From contig JAPYXD010000704.1 of assembly GCA_030998225.1 (NCBI GenBank), positions 6,200,001 through 6,264,000 of the forward strand: 64,000 nucleotides of DNA. Direction: 5' to 3'. Shown here piece by piece: positions 33,804 to 46,529 of the stretch. Every line of letters begins with the position of its first letter. Positions within the stretch are counted from its first letter, which is position 1. This DNA is from Diplolepis rosae. Lineage: Eukaryota > Arthropoda > Insecta > Hymenoptera > Diplolepididae. The notes under the pieces were generated by a model. That model worked only from the letters and a program-made list of their open reading frames with translations. It was not told the origin of the DNA and did not search any database. Made by a program: the position numbers and the translations under genes.

Positions 33804-35240
33804 ATGTCTGCAATTGTAAGTAAAAAGATGAAGGTTGGATGCCAAAAAACAGGTGCCGTGTTAATCAAACGATTAAATCGAAAGTTCTCGAGAATGCATT
33901 TAGCAATTAGTAAATAAATTAAAAGATGGAGCTCTATAATTGATAACAACCAATTCCAAAATTTAATATTTCTATCGACAAATAGATAATTTATAAGAGG
34001 AGACTAAAAAATAATCAGTAGATCTTGTTTTCAGCTGGTAATTGGTTGTTTAGTACTCAGAACTACCCTAGCAGATATTGTGACAGGAAGCGGGTCTCTA
34101 GGATGGCAAAGGTAAAAATTGAAAATATTCGAATTTGGATCACAAAATTTTGACATAATTTTATAATAAAAAAAATAACTAAATATTCAATCCTTTAGCT
34201 AATTTGATGGTAAAATATTTTAGTCCTGCACAAGCGACGAATTCAAATGAAGGGCAGCAGGTTAAAAATCCATATGGAGCTACATTGGATGTGGTGATGC
34301 TTGACATTTCTGCCTCTAGTTCTGGGAATGGTAATGGCAACAAACATGAAAAAGAAAATGGTGTGGGTAATAATATGATTCAACAGGACACATATAAAAG
34401 TGTCAGTAGCTACAATCCAACGGTAATAACACTTGGACCAAAGGGAAACATTAAGAGCATTAGTAAAGTTTCTGAATTATCAGCTGGATCATATGGTACG
34501 AGCAACAGTTACAGTCCCTCTGTATTGTCACCTGGATCGTATACTAGTACCAACAGTTTTAATCCCTCTACACTATCAGCTGAATCTTATGGTACCAGTA
34601 ACAGATATAGTCCTATTTCATCAGCTGGATCATATGCTCAACCTACTCTGTCTTCTGGATCAGTTGCTAGTGCCAGTAACTACAATCCTATTAGCTCGTT
34701 ACCTGAATCACATAACGGAATCAATAGCTATAGTTCTTCAGGATTAAGTGGATTTAACCAAGTTCAGCATTCATTTGGTCAAGTCGTACCTATTAGCCAA
34801 CACATCGAAGTTAAAAAACCTGTGGCTGTTCCTGTTTATAAAAATATTGGTAAGATATTTCTTTTGTTTATGATAAGAGAAGTTGACGAGACTGATAATT
34901 TTATTTATATTTTTTAAACTGCTCAGGAATACCTGTACCACAACCTGTAAGCATTCAGGTACCACATCCGGTTGCGGTTGGAGTGCCTCAACCCTATCCT
35001 GTGCATGTGCCAGTTGCACAGCCAGTTCCGGTGCCAGTTTTAAAAACTATAGCAGTTCCTGTCGAAAAGAAGATTCCATTTCCAGTGGAAAAAATTGTTC
35101 CTTATGCTGTAGAAAAACACGTACCTTACACAATAGAAAAACATATTCCTGTTCCAGTAGAGAAGCCATATCCGATTCACATTCCTGTTTATAGACACAT
35201 TTTTCATCGTTACAGAGGTCATGGTCATAAATGGTCATAA
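33804..35240 (+). CDS. PV/PY-rich cuticular-type protein (CPLCP-like), 342 aa
   Basis: Exons: 33804-33815 (MSAI), 34035-34111, 34224-34849, 34927-35240; phases 0, 2, 1, all in frame. The split signal peptide is MSAILVIGCLVLRTTLAD. The middle part is Ser/Tyr/Asn-rich with five or six imperfect ~16-residue repeats (LSAGSYGTSNSYSPSV, LSPGSYTSTNSFNPST, LSAESYGTSNRYSPI). The C-terminal ~115 residues are a PV-repeat domain beginning KKPVAVPVYKNIGIPVPQPV. It continues with alternating PQPYPV, PVPVPV and PVEK units and ends KPYPIHIPVYRHIFHRYRG. High density of PV and PY pairs is the hallmark of the low-complexity Pro-rich (CPLCP) cuticle proteins of insects, so a secreted structural role in cuticle is likely. 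No cysteine after the signal peptide, and no chitin-binding consensus. First of five tandem paralogues. AATAAA at 35915 is a possible end signal. Confidence 0.88.
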
Positions 35241-36656
35241 AAAAGTATATTTTAAATTTAATATATGGAAAATGATTGTACTATCGCGTCGTAGGTGCAG
35301 TTTCAATTTAAAACCATTTACAGGTTTGATGTAATATTTTAAAATCAAATTTTGTTTATATTATCTAACCTATTTATTTAGAATTTCATTTATTTAAATG
35401 GATCGTCAGATGGCAAAGATAATTAACATTACGCTCATATACTGGATACATGTTTTTGTACATATTGCTCCAATTTTATACCAAATACTGACTTAATTTT
35501 ATTTTTTAAACAGTGACAGTATTGAGTACATTTTAGTGTACTATCGATTAATGAATCATCCTCTTGTAAGAAAATGTAAAAGATCTAAAGAAGATTCTTG
35601 GTGAGAGTGATTCAGTTTTATCAAATGTGCCTTAATTTATATTCACACCTTGTCGTTTGATTTCAGGATAAGCTTGTGCCAGATAATAGAACACTATAAA
35701 TCAAAAAGAAAGCTTTTCCCGAAATTCAAGAGCAGTAATCTCTATTTTATTGAAAAAAGTACATTAATCATGTTAATCTAGATTATCATGTTATTTATCG
35801 TGGTTATAGTAAACATTTTACGTGATTTTGAAACAAGAACAAATAATTCTAAGTCTTAGTTATTTATTTATCATTTCGATAATTGATATCACTTGTGTAC
35901 TGTTTATAATTTCGAATAAATGTCCTTCAAGTGTAAATAAAAATATATTAAGTAATGATTGTCTACTTGAATTTTTTACCTGACATACATTTTCATGACG
36001 AAATGAATCGCATCGTTTTAAAAAAAATGAAAGAAAATATTTCAAGCTTTCTGGTTTTTTGAAACTAAATCATTCAAACAACATTAACGCAAATGTCTAT
36101 TAGATTGATTAATAACATTTGATTATAACTAAATAAAAACTGACAGAGAACACGCATAGTAAGACGCCAAATTCTTTCATTAAGCTCTCTTCACAATTCA
36201 ATCTCAATTGCTTGATATGCAAATCTCGTGATATTCAATGACTGTCATTAAGGGATCTAAAATCTGAAAACTATTTATATGTGTAACATTCAAAAGCGCG
36301 AAAGTCATTGTTACTCGGGTTTTATTAAAAAATGTTTCCTTATCTAGAAAATTATTATAGCCTCACCACACCTCAAAAATATAACATAAAATTTTACGTG
36401 AATTCAAATAAAATATAATATTTTATCAAAATAATGTTCATGATATTAAACTTATTTCGTCCTAACATTTCAAAGAAATGATTTTTCAATAATATCATAA
36501 TCCAGAAAATGCTCCATTAAACTCAGATTTAACAATCTAGCTGAATAAATAATGTTTATATGTATCTCATAAATAATAGTTAGTCTCACAATAAAAAAAT
36601 TTGTACGTCAATATTAAAAACTAAGTATAAATTTTAATATCAGTAAGTTACCAATT
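35241..36656. other. intergenic downstream of gene 33804
   Basis: AT-rich 3' flank. The minus-strand 61-codon ORF (35860-36045) shows no family resemblance. Nothing else recognised. Confidence 0.45.
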
Positions 36657-37248
36657 TTAAGGGGTTTCATCACCTTCGAGCCTCCAAAAATAGTGTCATT
36701 TTTATAATTTATTTTCAGGCAGATAACAAAATGCAAAGCAGTTAAAATTTATAGAGTTTATTAACTAATATATTAACTTTATAACAAACATTTATGTAAA
36801 GAAACACAAAATGGCGGCTGAGTATTGCCGTGTCAAAAAAGAAAAAAAAATTTTCGGAGATTGTCAACGGCAAGAAATTCTAAAAATTGAGATTTGCACC
36901 TGGAACAAACAAACAAAATTTTTCTTAATTCTTATGAGATTGCCCAGTGAAGTACCCAAGATTATAATAAAATATACATTTTTGCAAAAATGGTGAGCAT
37001 TTGAATGTAACACTCGATTTTCACCCAAAAAAGCGACCTTTATTTGTTAAACAAATATACAATTATCAACTAATTAAACAATCCTTTATTTGAAGCAAGA
37101 TTTGTTTCAATTATAATACCTCTAATCTGCTATGCCCCGCTCCCACGAAAAACCTATTGGACATCATTCTTAGGACCCTAAGGGACCTTTTTATGCAATA
37201 AAACAAAAAATTATTCTTTGAAAATGCATAGGTGATGAAACCCCTTAA
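36657..37248. mobile_element. complete TTAA MITE (GGGGTTTCATCACC termini)
   Basis: Ends TTAAGGGGTTTCATCACC (36657) and GGTGATGAAACCCCTTAA (37248) are exact inverted repeats with TTAA at both edges, a piggyBac-type target. It shares TCGAGCCTCCAAAAATAGTG, GAATGTAACACTCGATT and GGACCCTAAGGGACCTTTTT with the copy at 16785-17283. The ORF at 36811-36996 inside it shows no transposase motif. Confidence 0.85.
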
Positions 37249-39311
37249 GCTGTTAAAACCCTCAAACAAGATAACTGATTCCCCTTGAGAAAATGTTGAC
37301 CTGTAGTGATTATATTTGGCTCGCCACAAGTGGGTTGTAGAATAGGCTATTAGTGTCAGAAGGATAAACTTATGCGGAAAAATATTGCTATCACATTCGT
37401 ACTTATAGGCCTACTCTCCAACACACTCGTGGCCACTCTGAATACGCAAAAACGTTCCATTTTTTTCGAATTTTTTTATTTTCTAAGAAATTAAAGAACA
37501 ATGTCATATGTTGTTTCGCGGCTCGATTGTGTTCAAAATCAGATTTTATTATGCAATTGTAAAATACAATGATTGTGAGTTTTAAATTTATATAACTCAA
37601 TACCTTTTCAAGTTATCGTTTCACAAAAAATGTAGTCACATATATACAAGAAGACGCGCTTAAAATTTTTTGAATGTAGCTTTCAAGTTTCTAAAGTCAA
37701 ATTATGCCAATATATTTCAAAAATAAAACTCAATGTTTTTCGTGGTTTAAATACTTTTTTGAACGAAGCAATATAGTATTAAGTAGATACAGTATGTTAT
37801 GATCAGCCGGAGCGAAGATAGTTAATTTGATATGTTAGAGGCAATATCAATAAAAGTTATCAAAAGAGTGGCACTTGAACAACAATTTCAAATTTTCAAT
37901 CAAATTTAGTCAATTTGAGGTAGTTAATCCACAAAAATTAGACCTCAGACCTTTGTTTTTAAGAATAGCAACATTATTATTGAAGGGCTAATTTGAAAGA
38001 GAAAAGATTATTTTCCGAAAAAAAAAATTTGAGATGTAGAAAAATAGTGCACTTAACAAATTTTATTTTTACCCAAACTTTTTTTCTTATTGATTCATAC
38101 AAAATTTTAAAAAATGACCTGATTTTAATGAATCACGGATCATTTTTTCAGGAAAATGAAAATTCTTATAAAAAAATTGCTAAATTTGGTAATAATCTAT
38201 TCATTTTAGAAAATTGGAAACGGTTAAAATGTAGAAAATCTTTTTTCTGAAAATATGATCCGTGATTTATTAGAATCACATTATTTTTTAAAATTTGATG
38301 TGAAACGATAAAGAAAAAGTTGGAGTAAAAATAAAATTTGTTTAATGCAATATTTTTCTGCATTCCAAATTTTTTTCATGGAAAATAATCTTTTCTCATT
38401 CAAATTAGCCCTTCAATAAAAATATTGCTATTCTTGAAAACAGAATTATCTATTTTTGCCTGAGGTCTAATTTTCGTGGATCAACTACCTTAATACCTCC
38501 AACTTGTCGATTCATTTTAATCGCTCTTCATGATTTATGATTGACAGTTGTATTGATGCATGAAAAGTATTTATTGGTACAGCTTTTAGAGCTTCTAAAC
38601 TGTCTTTATAACATTCTACATATCGTACTTATTTCTTGAAAAACATTGCTACCTCATAAAAAGCATAAAATAGATCATTTTTAAAATGAGATGGAGTATT
38701 GTTTCGATTAAGACTAAACAGCATCTGTATAGTTATAAAATTACCTTATTTCGTTCATTGAACGAGGATCAAAAAATTTTCGATTTTCATTTTCTTACAT
38801 CAGGTATATTAAAATGTATGAGTTCGGCTCTACCCAATAAGTGCAAAAATATATTTATGACAAACAATAGATTCCAAAACTCCAAAATTATTTGGATTAT
38901 AATAATCATCAATATAAAAAAAAAACTATATAAACCTGACGACGGTGATTATACTCAATTAGTGGAAATTAAAATCATCAAGTATAACCAAACTAATTTT
39001 ATAAATATAATAATAGTAATAAAAAACTGTCCACAGTAAATAAAACATTTAAATTAAGTTACTTACAGCGGCTAAACAAGGTATGTAATTGAACAAAAAG
39101 ACGCAACAATATGCAAATTTGAAGAACCATTCACTCAGAACAGTAGAGTCAATGCCTTACTTCCCAGTTCTTCCAAATTCACAGTGAAACAAATATCCTT
39201 ACTTTCATGGCCAAATAGCTTTAGCTGAGAAACAATTGGACATCTAAAACGAGAATTTTCGAGGGAAGTTTACGGGCAATATCAGTTCATCGACAGTGAA
39301 AGGCTCTCTAG
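37249..39311. other. intergenic with one MITE copy, no gene
   Basis: Apart from MITE copy C (37915-38493), the region is AT-rich non-coding sequence. The 117-codon ORF at 38686-39039 is low-complexity Ile/Asn/Lys-rich and I reject it as coding. The 200 bp before 39312 probably include the promoter of the next gene. Confidence 0.5.
37915..38493. mobile_element. TTAA MITE family copy C
   Basis: Left TTGAGGTAGTTAATCCACAA (TTAA mutated to TTGA), right TTTTCGTGGATCAACTACC then TTAA at 38490-38493. Imperfect palindrome with the family signature AATAGCAACATTATTATTGA. Confidence 0.85.
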
Positions 39312-39347
39312 TATATTAAGAAGAGAAATGGCCAAAGATATATCAGT
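39312..39347 (+). promoter_or_regulatory. core promoter of gene 39416
   Basis: TATATTAAG at 39312 and the initiator TATCAGTCC with its A at 39345, 33 bp apart. The leader to ATG 39416 is 71 nt; an earlier ATG at 39329 lies upstream of the predicted transcription start. Confidence 0.7.
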
Positions 39348-39415
39348 CCCTGAAGATACTTCAACTACTGACAACAACACATCCGGTGAACAGACTGAAC
39401 CTCACGTGACTAGCC

Positions 39416-40970
39416 ATGATAAGAATCGTGAGTACATGTGTTAAACAAATTGATTCCAAGCGCTATGAGGAATTAAATCTAATTGAAGAATTATTTGATA
39501 ACAAAACTTTACTAATTAATTATATCATTCTACAAGTATATGAAACTTAATTGAGTGCAAAAATGTATACATAAAATTATTTCATATTGGATTATACGTA
39601 TTTTTAAAATTAATGACTTCAAATACCTATTTATTAGGATTAATATTATGCTATTATTTAATTAATTATAATTATATTATTCTATACTGTTTTAATAAGA
39701 ATTTTGTGTTTACATTACTATTTTACTTTCATAGTTTGGATTGTACATTATATTTATCAAATGAAAATTTTCAATTATAGCCTTTATATAAATTAAATTG
39801 GGCAGCACTTGAAGAAACTATACGCCCCAAAAAATATATTTAATTTAAGTCAACCATTTTGTTGAATTAACTTATATTTTTGGTCAAATCAGCTGGAATA
39901 TTTGTTTGCTTTAATCAAATCGTATCTATACAAAGCATCTTTGGTTGGATGAAACAAATTTTTCGATGGGAAAAATCAATAATTTAGTAAATTGTATAAA
40001 AGCAAATACTTTGGTTAATCAAACCAAAATTTGGGTAAAGAATTATCATTTCTGAGCATAGTATCAAAAGTTTATTAAAGCCTTTAAATTTGATTTCTCT
40101 TATTAAATTATCCAATAAGCTTTTAACTATCAATTTTTATAATTTAGGTGATGATATCCATGCTTTCCTTGGCAGCAGCAACTCCAATCACTGTGGCCCA
40201 ATATAGGGGACACTTCTATATCCCTTTCTTTCGTCAACTGCAGCAAATAGAAAGATCAGACAGCTACCCTTCTGCTTCTGAAAATGGAGGTTACTCTAGT
40301 GAAGTTACAGGAGGTGATCATAATGATTTTTCTTCAGATGATTCGCAGAGCCATATAGAATCTAGCAATAGTGGGTTTGATGATGGACACCAAGATTATT
40401 CTTCCTTTACTGGATTTAACAACTATCATGGTGGTGAAGATGGTTCCCATGGGGGTGGATATGTCGACCATGGAGACAATTATGTTCATACTTTCCCAGT
40501 TTCTGAACACGTTGAAGTTACCAAACCAGTCGCTGTTCCAGTTTATAAAGAAATTGGTACGTTCTCATATTACAATAATAATAACAGATATCAAATCTAA
40601 TTTTAAGAAAACATGTATCGTATTAAGAAACACTTTAAAATATTTTTTAACAGGTATACCAGTTCCCCAACCAGTGAAGATCAACGTACCTCACCCTGTG
40701 GCAGTTGGAGTATCTCAACCTTATCCTGTTGCAGTTCCAGTTTCGAGACCAGTTCCCATTCAAATTATAAAAACCATAGCTGTCCCTGTAGAAAAAAAGG
40801 TTCCTTACCCTGTCGAAAAACATATTCCTGTTCCAGTTGAAAAGCCAGTGCCAATCACAATTGAGAAACACATTCCTGTACCAGTGATTAAACCTTATCC
40901 AATCAAGGTCCCAATTTATAAAACTATTTACCATAATTCTAAGGGTCACAATTATGGCTACAGTCACTAA
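39416..40970 (+). CDS. PV/PY-rich cuticular-type protein (CPLCP-like), 245 aa
   Basis: Exons: 39416-39427 (MIRI, donor GTGAGT), 40148-40556, 40654-40970; phases 0 and 1, in frame. The signal peptide is MIRIVMISMLSLAAATPITVA. A Ser/Asp/Gly/His-rich acidic linker follows (GGYSSEVTGGDHNDFSSDD, HGGEDGSHGGGYVDHGDNY). The PV domain starts TKPVAVPVYKEIGIPVPQPV. The phase-1 intron splits the Gly codon of YKEIG exactly as in gene 33804. Repeating PVEK, PVPITIEKHIPVPV units lead to the conserved end KPYPIKVPIYKTIYHNSKG and GYSH. No cysteine. Its His- and Asp-rich linker distinguishes it from its left neighbour and might bind metal or take part in cross-linking (inference). AATAAA at 41481 is a likely polyadenylation signal. 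Confidence 0.9.
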
Positions 40971-42859
40971 AGAAAAATTAGTTGATTTTAGCATCATTAT
41001 TAAGTAGCTTGTAAATGATGACCAAACTTTGAAACAAGTTGGAGCCAATTGTTTCAGATCTGTGTCAAAACTTATTCTCCATGCAATTCTGAAATGTGAT
41101 AAATATTTTCTTCGTTTAAAAAAAAGGAGTCGAAATATTAAACATATTATAGAGTTACACTTGTTGAATATAAAATGCAGGGACAGTTTTACAAATAATT
41201 TTAACGACTCTAAGATTTCTTCTTTGGAGACATGAGCAACCTTGGCATTTGAATCGTTGTTTAGAACGTGATCGAGGGTGAACAAACTTATTTTTTCTAG
41301 GGGAGAAGAAAAGAGAATAAGATATGTAAAAGATATGTAATACTCTGTAACTTCGACTGAGAAAGTTTGTAGAAAGTCACTGCCTTCTTTTATTTCGTAC
41401 CGTTGTTTTTTTGTACATATTGTCAATGTCGTATTGTTCTTGTCTGTTAAGTTTTTATTTTGTACCATTTTATGTTTTGCAATAAAATATTTTTAGAATA
41501 CAAAATGTCTTTTGTTTTAGTGAAAGTTATTTTTGATAAAAATAAACATAGAAAATAAATCAAAAAACTTTTAAACCAAAATTGTCTATGATTAGTAGAC
41601 CCTTGTAGAAGACAATTAGGTCAAGAATTTTCATGTTTTCGCTAAATGCTCATCTAAGCATGAAACATCGTATCTCAATCAGATGAGCAAGTGTATGTTT
41701 TTACGGATATGCTAGTAAATAATATGAATATACGCACACAGTATTTGGATTAAGATCATTTTATCTTGAATATTAGTCCGCCTTTCACTGTCGTTTCCGA
41801 TTTGATGCATTTCATGGAAAGTCAAGCTAATATGAAATTTCGTAGGCGAAAAGAATCGCGTGTAAGCATTTCTAAAAGGAAGTTACAAATTCTAACCTTT
41901 AAACGATTTGAGACTGAGCATGAAACATATTGGTATAGATAATTGCTTCTGCAAAACATTCAGCTATATATATCTTATCTATTTCACCAGAAAATTTCAA
42001 AAATTTCTAACATAATTTCTAATTAAATATAAACGTCTTTTCAAATTATATTAGTGGCATTAGCTCTTGTTAAAAATCGATTTAGATTGTAGGATTAATT
42101 TTAAAATTAAAGATGGGATAAGGTTTATAGTTAATATTTCGTTTCCTTAGATACTTAAACAAGCAATAAAATAAGGTCAAAAATTCCTGGAAATTATTGC
42201 TAAAAAAATCCAATAAATTATAATTGATTGAAGGATTTTTGAAGAAGGATGTTCCACATTTTTCACGTTCTCCTCATATGAGAAGGTATTGGCTTTATTC
42301 AATTTAGAAATATACGATTTTGAGTTTAGACTTGAACTATTCAAAACAGATTCAACAAATATTCAGCTCATTATTCTTCCACAACTATAATTTAATTTGG
42401 TCTGGTTTGTTCACTGAATAAAATGAGCAGAATCTTTCAAATCTTCCGACATTTTATAATCGAAAAGCTAATTCAATTTTCGTTTCAATAGACATTACGG
42501 ATGCATATGAACATTTAGTACTCTTTTTGGTAGCTTTACCTTCATTGTGTAACATTCTTCAATCAAGATTTAAACTTCCTTTCTAAGATTGCTTGCTAAG
42601 TGCACTGATGGTACTTAATCTGTAAATAGATATTAATTTTTTCACCCACACAAAAGTTGCAAGACCAGAGACGAAAGAAAGGCGGAAATGAATTTGGTTG
42701 TTGGAAATGGATTGCGTAAGTCTTGATTTATACTTACCACAAAAGACGTGTGTAAAAATTAGGGGATCCAATATACTTGTATATGTTTAGTGAAGGGTTT
42801 GGACTATAGTTCTATAGTTCCATGATATAGTGGGGTTTAAATTCCCTGATTTGTCTTGG
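40971..42859. other. 3' region of gene 39416 and intergenic
   Basis: About 510 bp of probable 3' UTR to AATAAA at 41481, then AT-rich DNA. It contains a short fragment (42265-42300) of the 14964 repeat. Minus-strand frames over 40647-41468 are shadows of the PV-coding exon and its UTR. Confidence 0.5.
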
Positions 42860-42904
42860 TATATAAAGCAGAAAGCTAAGGATGAGTGAAGAGTTGATTT
42901 CAGT
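42860..42904 (+). promoter_or_regulatory. core promoter of gene 42938
   Basis: TATATAAAG at 42860. A possible start is the AGTT at 42892 (32 bp); a better initiator sequence, TTCAGTAT, has its A at 42902, which is farther than usual (42 bp). ATG at 42938. Confidence 0.5.
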
Positions 42905-42937
42905 ATCCCAGATAGTTCAAAACGAAAATTCCCTATC

Positions 42938-45248
42938 ATGAGACCAATAGTACGTAATTAGGATTTTAGAAATCATTTTTAGACTTTATTTTCAATGTTA
43001 TAGAGGTCATTCCATTTCGGATCGATCGGGCCATTCGGGTCGATGTCATCGTTTCGCGTAAAAGTCGCAAAATAAGTTCTACATTAAAATGTAAGAGACA
43101 CGTATTTTTTCTTTTTGCTCAAAAGTTCGATTTTTCTGAGTTATTGCGATTTTAATTTTGGCTGTCAAAATTGATGTAACCTCACTCCATTGGAAATTTT
43201 TTTACAACTCGTTACAACTTTGACAAAAATTGACTGATTACGACCATTCTTCTTGCAAAATGTTCGTAATAAGATGAATTTTTGGAATAATTGACATTCA
43301 GAACACATGAGAACATAATTCAATCATTATTATTGAAAACGTAAAATAGGAGAAAATTTTCAAATAAAAAAATTTCGAATTTCAACATTTTTTTTTCAAA
43401 TTTTTTTCACATATTTGGAAAAGTTGAAAAAATATTTTACTAAATTCCAAGCACCCAAATATGCTTTGTTCGCTAATGAGAATTTTTTTTCGAAAAGCAG
43501 AAATCTGTCATACTGTAGCCGGGTATATAAGTTTTTTTTGACGTAATTGGAAAGCAATGAACGATTATCATGAGTATTCATTTGTTTGTTCATCGAGTTC
43601 ACAATTAAGCGAAGACACCACACTCTCACGCCCAAATGGAGCAGAATATTCATAAAATGTAAATTCTATAAAAAATTTATGTTATAATTGTTACAGTTAT
43701 AATTAATATTATCCAATGTAACAACTTTAACGGATTTATGACAGTAAAATAAGAGTGATAAAATTTATATACCCGGCTACAGTATGACAGATTTCCGCTT
43801 TTCGAAAAAAAATTTCTCATTAGCGAACAAAGCATATTTGGGTGCTGGGATTTTTGTAAAATATTGTTTTAACCTTTTCAAATATGTACAAAAAATTAGA
43901 ATGAAGAAAAAGATGTTGCAATTCGAAATTTTATTATTTGAAATTTTTTCTCACTATTTACGTTTTCAATAATAATGATTGAATCATGTTTTCGTGTATT
44001 CTGACTGTCAATTATTCCAAAAGTTCATCTAATTACGAACATTTTGCGAGAAGAATGGTCTTAATCAGTCAATTTTTGTGAAAGTTATAACGAGTTGTAA
44101 AAAAAATTCCCGATGGAGTGAGGTTACATCAATTTTGACAGCCAAAATTAAAATCGCAATAACTCAGAAAAATCGAACTTTTGAGCAAAAAGAAAAAATA
44201 CGTGTCTCTTACATTTTAATGTAGAACTTATTTTGCGATTTTTACGCGAAACGATGACATCGACCCGAATGGCCCGATCGATCCGAAATAGACCCATAGA
44301 TATAATTGAACTGCGAGATGATGATAAAATAAATAGTTTTTGAATCATGAGAAACTTTATAATCATTCCAGGTTCTAATGATCGCAGCAATTATTGGCAG
44401 TTGTTTGGGTTCTGTATGGGACTTAAGTGGACATGAAGGTGGTCTAAGCTTAGGAGAAATTTCATTAGGTGGCCACGGTATTGAACTGCCAACTATAAAC
44501 CTAGGAGATTCTGGTTCGCTTTCATTTTGATTTTATATAAATTATAGTTATTTCGTACTAAATGAAAACATTTTTTTTATCTTTGAGATAAATTTAAAGA
44601 CATTGATAGTTTTAATGGTCTCCTGAATTGATGAGAAACAGAGATTTCCAGTTTGTTGTAACTTGAAAATTATTCTGATTATCAGGATCAGGACATTGGG
44701 ATTTGGGTTTTAGCGGCCATGATTGGGATTCAAGTATTACTATTGGAGGCCATGAAGGTCACGTGGTTCCAATAGTGAAACAAATAGGTGAAATCGTTTA
44801 AAAATTCTTATTAATACGACATTTAAGTTTTTTAATTTTCCGATTTCATAAATTGTTAATATCGCTTTAGGTGTACCGGTTGTCAAAGAAGTTGAATTGA
44901 AGGTTCCTTATCCAGAAGTACAGTCGGTTCCACAACCTTATCCAGTTCATATGTTTGTTCAAAAGCCTGTTCCTTATGAGGTAGAACAATTTCATTGTTC
45001 CTCATAACCGTTTTTATATTTGATGACATTCATAATTTAAAGATTTATTTTATTTATAGGTGATCAAGCATGAAATAAGGAAGGTGGAGAAGAAGGTCCC
45101 AGTTAAAGTGGAGAAAATCATTCCCTACAAAGTCGAAAAGCACGTGCCATTTAAAGTCTACAAATCAATACCTGTACCAGTGGAAAAACCTTTTCCAATT
45201 AAAATTCCCGTGTACAAGACAATTCACCACAAAACGCACGATAAATGA
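42938..45248 (+). CDS. PV-rich cuticular-type protein, five exons, 184 aa
   Basis: Exons: 42938-42949 (MRPI, donor GTACGT), 44372-44513, 44686-44787, 44871-44980, 45060-45248; phases 0, 1, 1, 0, all in frame. The signal peptide is MRPIVLMIAAIIGSCLGSV. A short Gly/His/Leu segment follows (SGHEGGLSLGEISLGGHG, GHWDLGFSGHDWDSS). The PV domain has VPIVKQIGVPVVKEVELKVP, then PQPYPVHMFVQKPVPYE, and a Lys-rich VEKKVPVKVEKIIPYKVEKH part ending KPFPIKIPVYKTIHHKTHDK. It is richer in Lys and poorer in PV than its neighbours. Exon 2 ends at a poor donor (GTTCGC); without splicing there, translation would stop within 24 nt. Intron 1 is almost wholly a foldback transposon. AATAAA at 45397 follows the stop by ~150 bp. 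Confidence 0.82.
43011..44293. mobile_element. 1.28-kb foldback element in intron 1 of gene 42938
   Basis: Arms of about 520 bp (43011-43530 and 43770-44293) are inverted copies with high identity. Outer blocks include ATTTCGGATCGATCGGGCC with CATTCGGGTCGATGTCAT; inner blocks end at CTGTAGCCGGGTATATA and its complement. The loop is ~240 bp. All ORFs inside are mirrored in both arms. No transposase. Confidence 0.85.
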
Positions 45249-45968
45249 ATATGAATCTCATTATTTGCAATTTCAAGGCAAATTTACTTTTAGCCGTGAT
45301 AATAAGATTGTCCTCTAATTCTTGGCTATAATTTCGTGAATGATCGTGAGTGAAAGTCCAGGAGGCACTCTGAAAATTTGAACTTTGTTACGAGAAATAA
45401 AATCTAAAGTAAACAATCGTTTTATGAAGTGGAATAATTAAAATGTAATTTCTAGTACTAGGTTTTGTATTCTCTAGAAGAGTTATAATTAAAGTACTCT
45501 GTAACTAGTTTTAAGGTTAAAATATCTGTATCTTAAGCAATTTCGAGATTCTTTTATATATCAATTACTTGGAGAAAGTAGCTTCAGGCATATTTAACGT
45601 TTTTCAAAATCTGATTCTATTTTAGACCATGGATTAAGAAAGTAACAGTTATAGTTGTATAAGAATATCAAGGATCTTTCTTTCTGCAAAAGTTTAATTT
45701 AGTTTAAAATTTTATATTAGGGTTATTTGAAAGTAAATGTTAAAAATTGTAAATGAATTATTGCTACGATTCCTGGAACTGCATAAATTGTTGCATGTAA
45801 AAAATAAAAGTGTCCGATGGAATCAAGGTTTTATTTGTTATTTCCTTACCCCTTTAAATATATTAAGTCACTGCATTTTCACATCCTTTTTATTTTCAAA
45901 CTTAAAGACGAATTTCATTAATAATTACTTGCAATTTATAAAGTGTAGTGACTATATTAAATAATTAC

Positions 45969-46529
45969 ACTGACCGACAAAAAAAAATTTCTGTTTGCTG
46001 CAGGGTATGCAACAACATTTTTAGGATAATTTGGGGACGCTGAATTTAAAAATGACCATTATTATGCTGAATCAGTTCTTGTTTTTAGGATATTGCAAAA
46101 AAAACCGTTTTTCAAATATTTAGTACCATTTCGTCAATTTTCACTCGATTACGTTAAAATTTTAACACAATAATGAAGACAGATTTTGATAATTGTTGAA
46201 GTTTGGTTAAAATATCGAGTTTTGTTCGTTTAAACATGATTTTCGAAGGAAATAACTTTATGAATGTGTATTATTTAAGGTTTTTAGTTCAATTAGGATC
46301 CATAGCTACATTGCGAATAGTCTTTGGTTGGAATATTTGATTAAAAAAAAAATACGAATTTGAATATTTGCATATCGAGAAAAAACGATTTTTTTCTGTA
46401 ATATCGCAAAAAAAAAGAGCTGATTAAGCAAAATGATGGACATTTTTGGATTTAGCGTGCCCGAATTACGCTCGAAAAGTTATTGTCTAGCCTGCAGCAA
46501 AATGGCTCTTTACTAGCGTTATCAGTTGC
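45969..46529. repeat. palindromic element, ~560 bp
   Basis: Left part TTGCTGCAGGGTATGCAA through GGGGACGCTGAATTTAAAAA and GCTGAATCAGTTCTTG is matched inverted on the right by AAGAGCTGATTAAGCAAAAT, TTTTTGGATTTAGCGTGCCC and AGCCTGCAGCAAAA. The arms are about 150 bp or more at roughly 75% identity; the ends read ACTGA. Confidence 0.7.

Noticed and set aside
38686..39039. 117-codon ORF with Ile/Lys/Asn runs
   Set aside because: Composition matches AT-rich chance; no signal peptide, domain or splice partner.
40647..41468. 273-codon minus-strand ORF
   Set aside because: Antisense shadow of the PV-repeat exon of gene 39416; valine/proline codon repeats keep the reverse frame open, as also at 54202-54633 and 35040-35240.
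43011..44293. Hairpin as a microRNA gene
   Set aside because: Arms of ~520 bp are far longer than a miRNA precursor and are transposon ends.
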